DNA from: Pseudoalteromonas sp. 3D05
GTDB lineage: Bacteria; Pseudomonadota; Gammaproteobacteria; Enterobacterales; Alteromonadaceae
Direction of reading: 5' to 3'
Assembly (NCBI RefSeq): GCF_002723455.1
Contig: NZ_PDUS01000013.1
Span: 49,962-113,961, forward strand
DNA: 64,000 nucleotides
The position numbers and the translations under genes were made by a program. Below the pieces are notes generated by a model. It did no database searches. It was not told where the DNA came from and saw only the letters and a program-made list of their open reading frames with translations. Positions 63,981 to 64,000 of this stretch are shown here, in pieces. The stretch's first letter is position 1; every line of letters starts with the position of its first letter.

Positions 63981-64000
63981 TGGTTGCGGGAGCCGGATTT
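63981..64000 (-). tRNA. tRNA-fMet, 3' end only (cut by window edge)
   Basis: The last 20 bases read, on the minus strand, AAATCCGGCTCCCGCAACCA. This matches the T-arm and acceptor end of initiator tRNA, including CAACCA. The rest of the gene lies outside the window, so an intact gene is inferred; it could also be another decayed copy. Confidence 0.65.

Overview
The window looks like chromosome of a marine gammaproteobacterium of the order Alteromonadales, most likely Pseudoalteromonas or a close relative. This is inferred from the moderately AT-rich DNA and from the gene set: rdgC, thrLABC with a gammaproteobacterial leader peptide, cysJIH, DPP4-like and M49-like exported peptidases, a TonB-dependent receptor, HDOD and CHASE3 signalling proteins, and short structured intergenic repeats. 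No phage, plasmid, transposase or CRISPR array is visible. Almost all of the window is ordinary, densely packed coding sequence.

Layout. 1-10.9 kb: Na/phosphate symporter-like protein, CynX-type MFS exporter, TonB-dependent receptor, a lipoprotein with a GlyGly-CTERM-like tail, ABC-F ATPase, a small exported PPG(L/W)QKK protein with an EEP-family phosphatase/nuclease, and a succinate-semialdehyde-type dehydrogenase. 11.1-13.8 kb: nitronate monooxygenase-like flavoprotein overlapping a Crp/Fnr regulator, a YgjV-like membrane protein and a Nudix hydrolase. 13.9-19.4 kb: five co-directional two-component genes (NtrC-type regulator, a stand-alone HisKA-like protein, CHASE3 kinase, Rcp1-like receiver, REC-HK-REC-REC hybrid). 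19.4-27.1 kb: a beta-glucoside utilisation locus (LacI regulator, GPH symporter, GH1; divergent FucP-type transporter and GH3 lipoprotein) with two identical 14-bp palindromic operators in the divergent promoter region. 27.3-35.8 kb: FAA hydrolase, a MITE-like element that supplies the 3' end of a solute-binding gene, aldo/keto reductase, thioesterase, dinB, CstA-type transporter, M17 aminopeptidase. 35.9-47.5 kb: MCP, DPP4-like peptidase, HIT protein, phosphatase-like protein, M49-like lipoprotein, HDOD protein, rdgC, and a divergent sensor kinase/receiver pair. 47.6-52.4 kb: threonine operon with leader peptide and attenuator. 52.5-58.7 kb: aconitase A and small or orphan periplasmic proteins. 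58.8-63.2 kb: cysJIH sulfate-assimilation operon. 63.5-64.0 kb: the 3' end of a minus-strand initiator tRNA gene followed by three decaying tandem copies, each with its own terminator hairpin.

How the parts work together. The 19-27 kb locus forms a plausible regulon: two transporters import glucosides or oligosaccharides, GH3 acts outside the cytoplasm and GH1 inside, and the LacI protein probably controls both arms. thrLABC makes threonine from aspartate under attenuation control. cysJIH reduces PAPS to sulfite and then sulfide. The 13.9-19.4 kb signalling genes look like one phosphorelay that could feed sigma-54-dependent transcription.

The least ordinary features are non-coding: the tRNA-fMet tandem decay array, two families of structured miniature repeats (one of which extends a reading frame), and a 14-bp tandem repeat upstream of acnA. 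No clearly undescribed multi-gene system was found; the best candidates are listed as findings.
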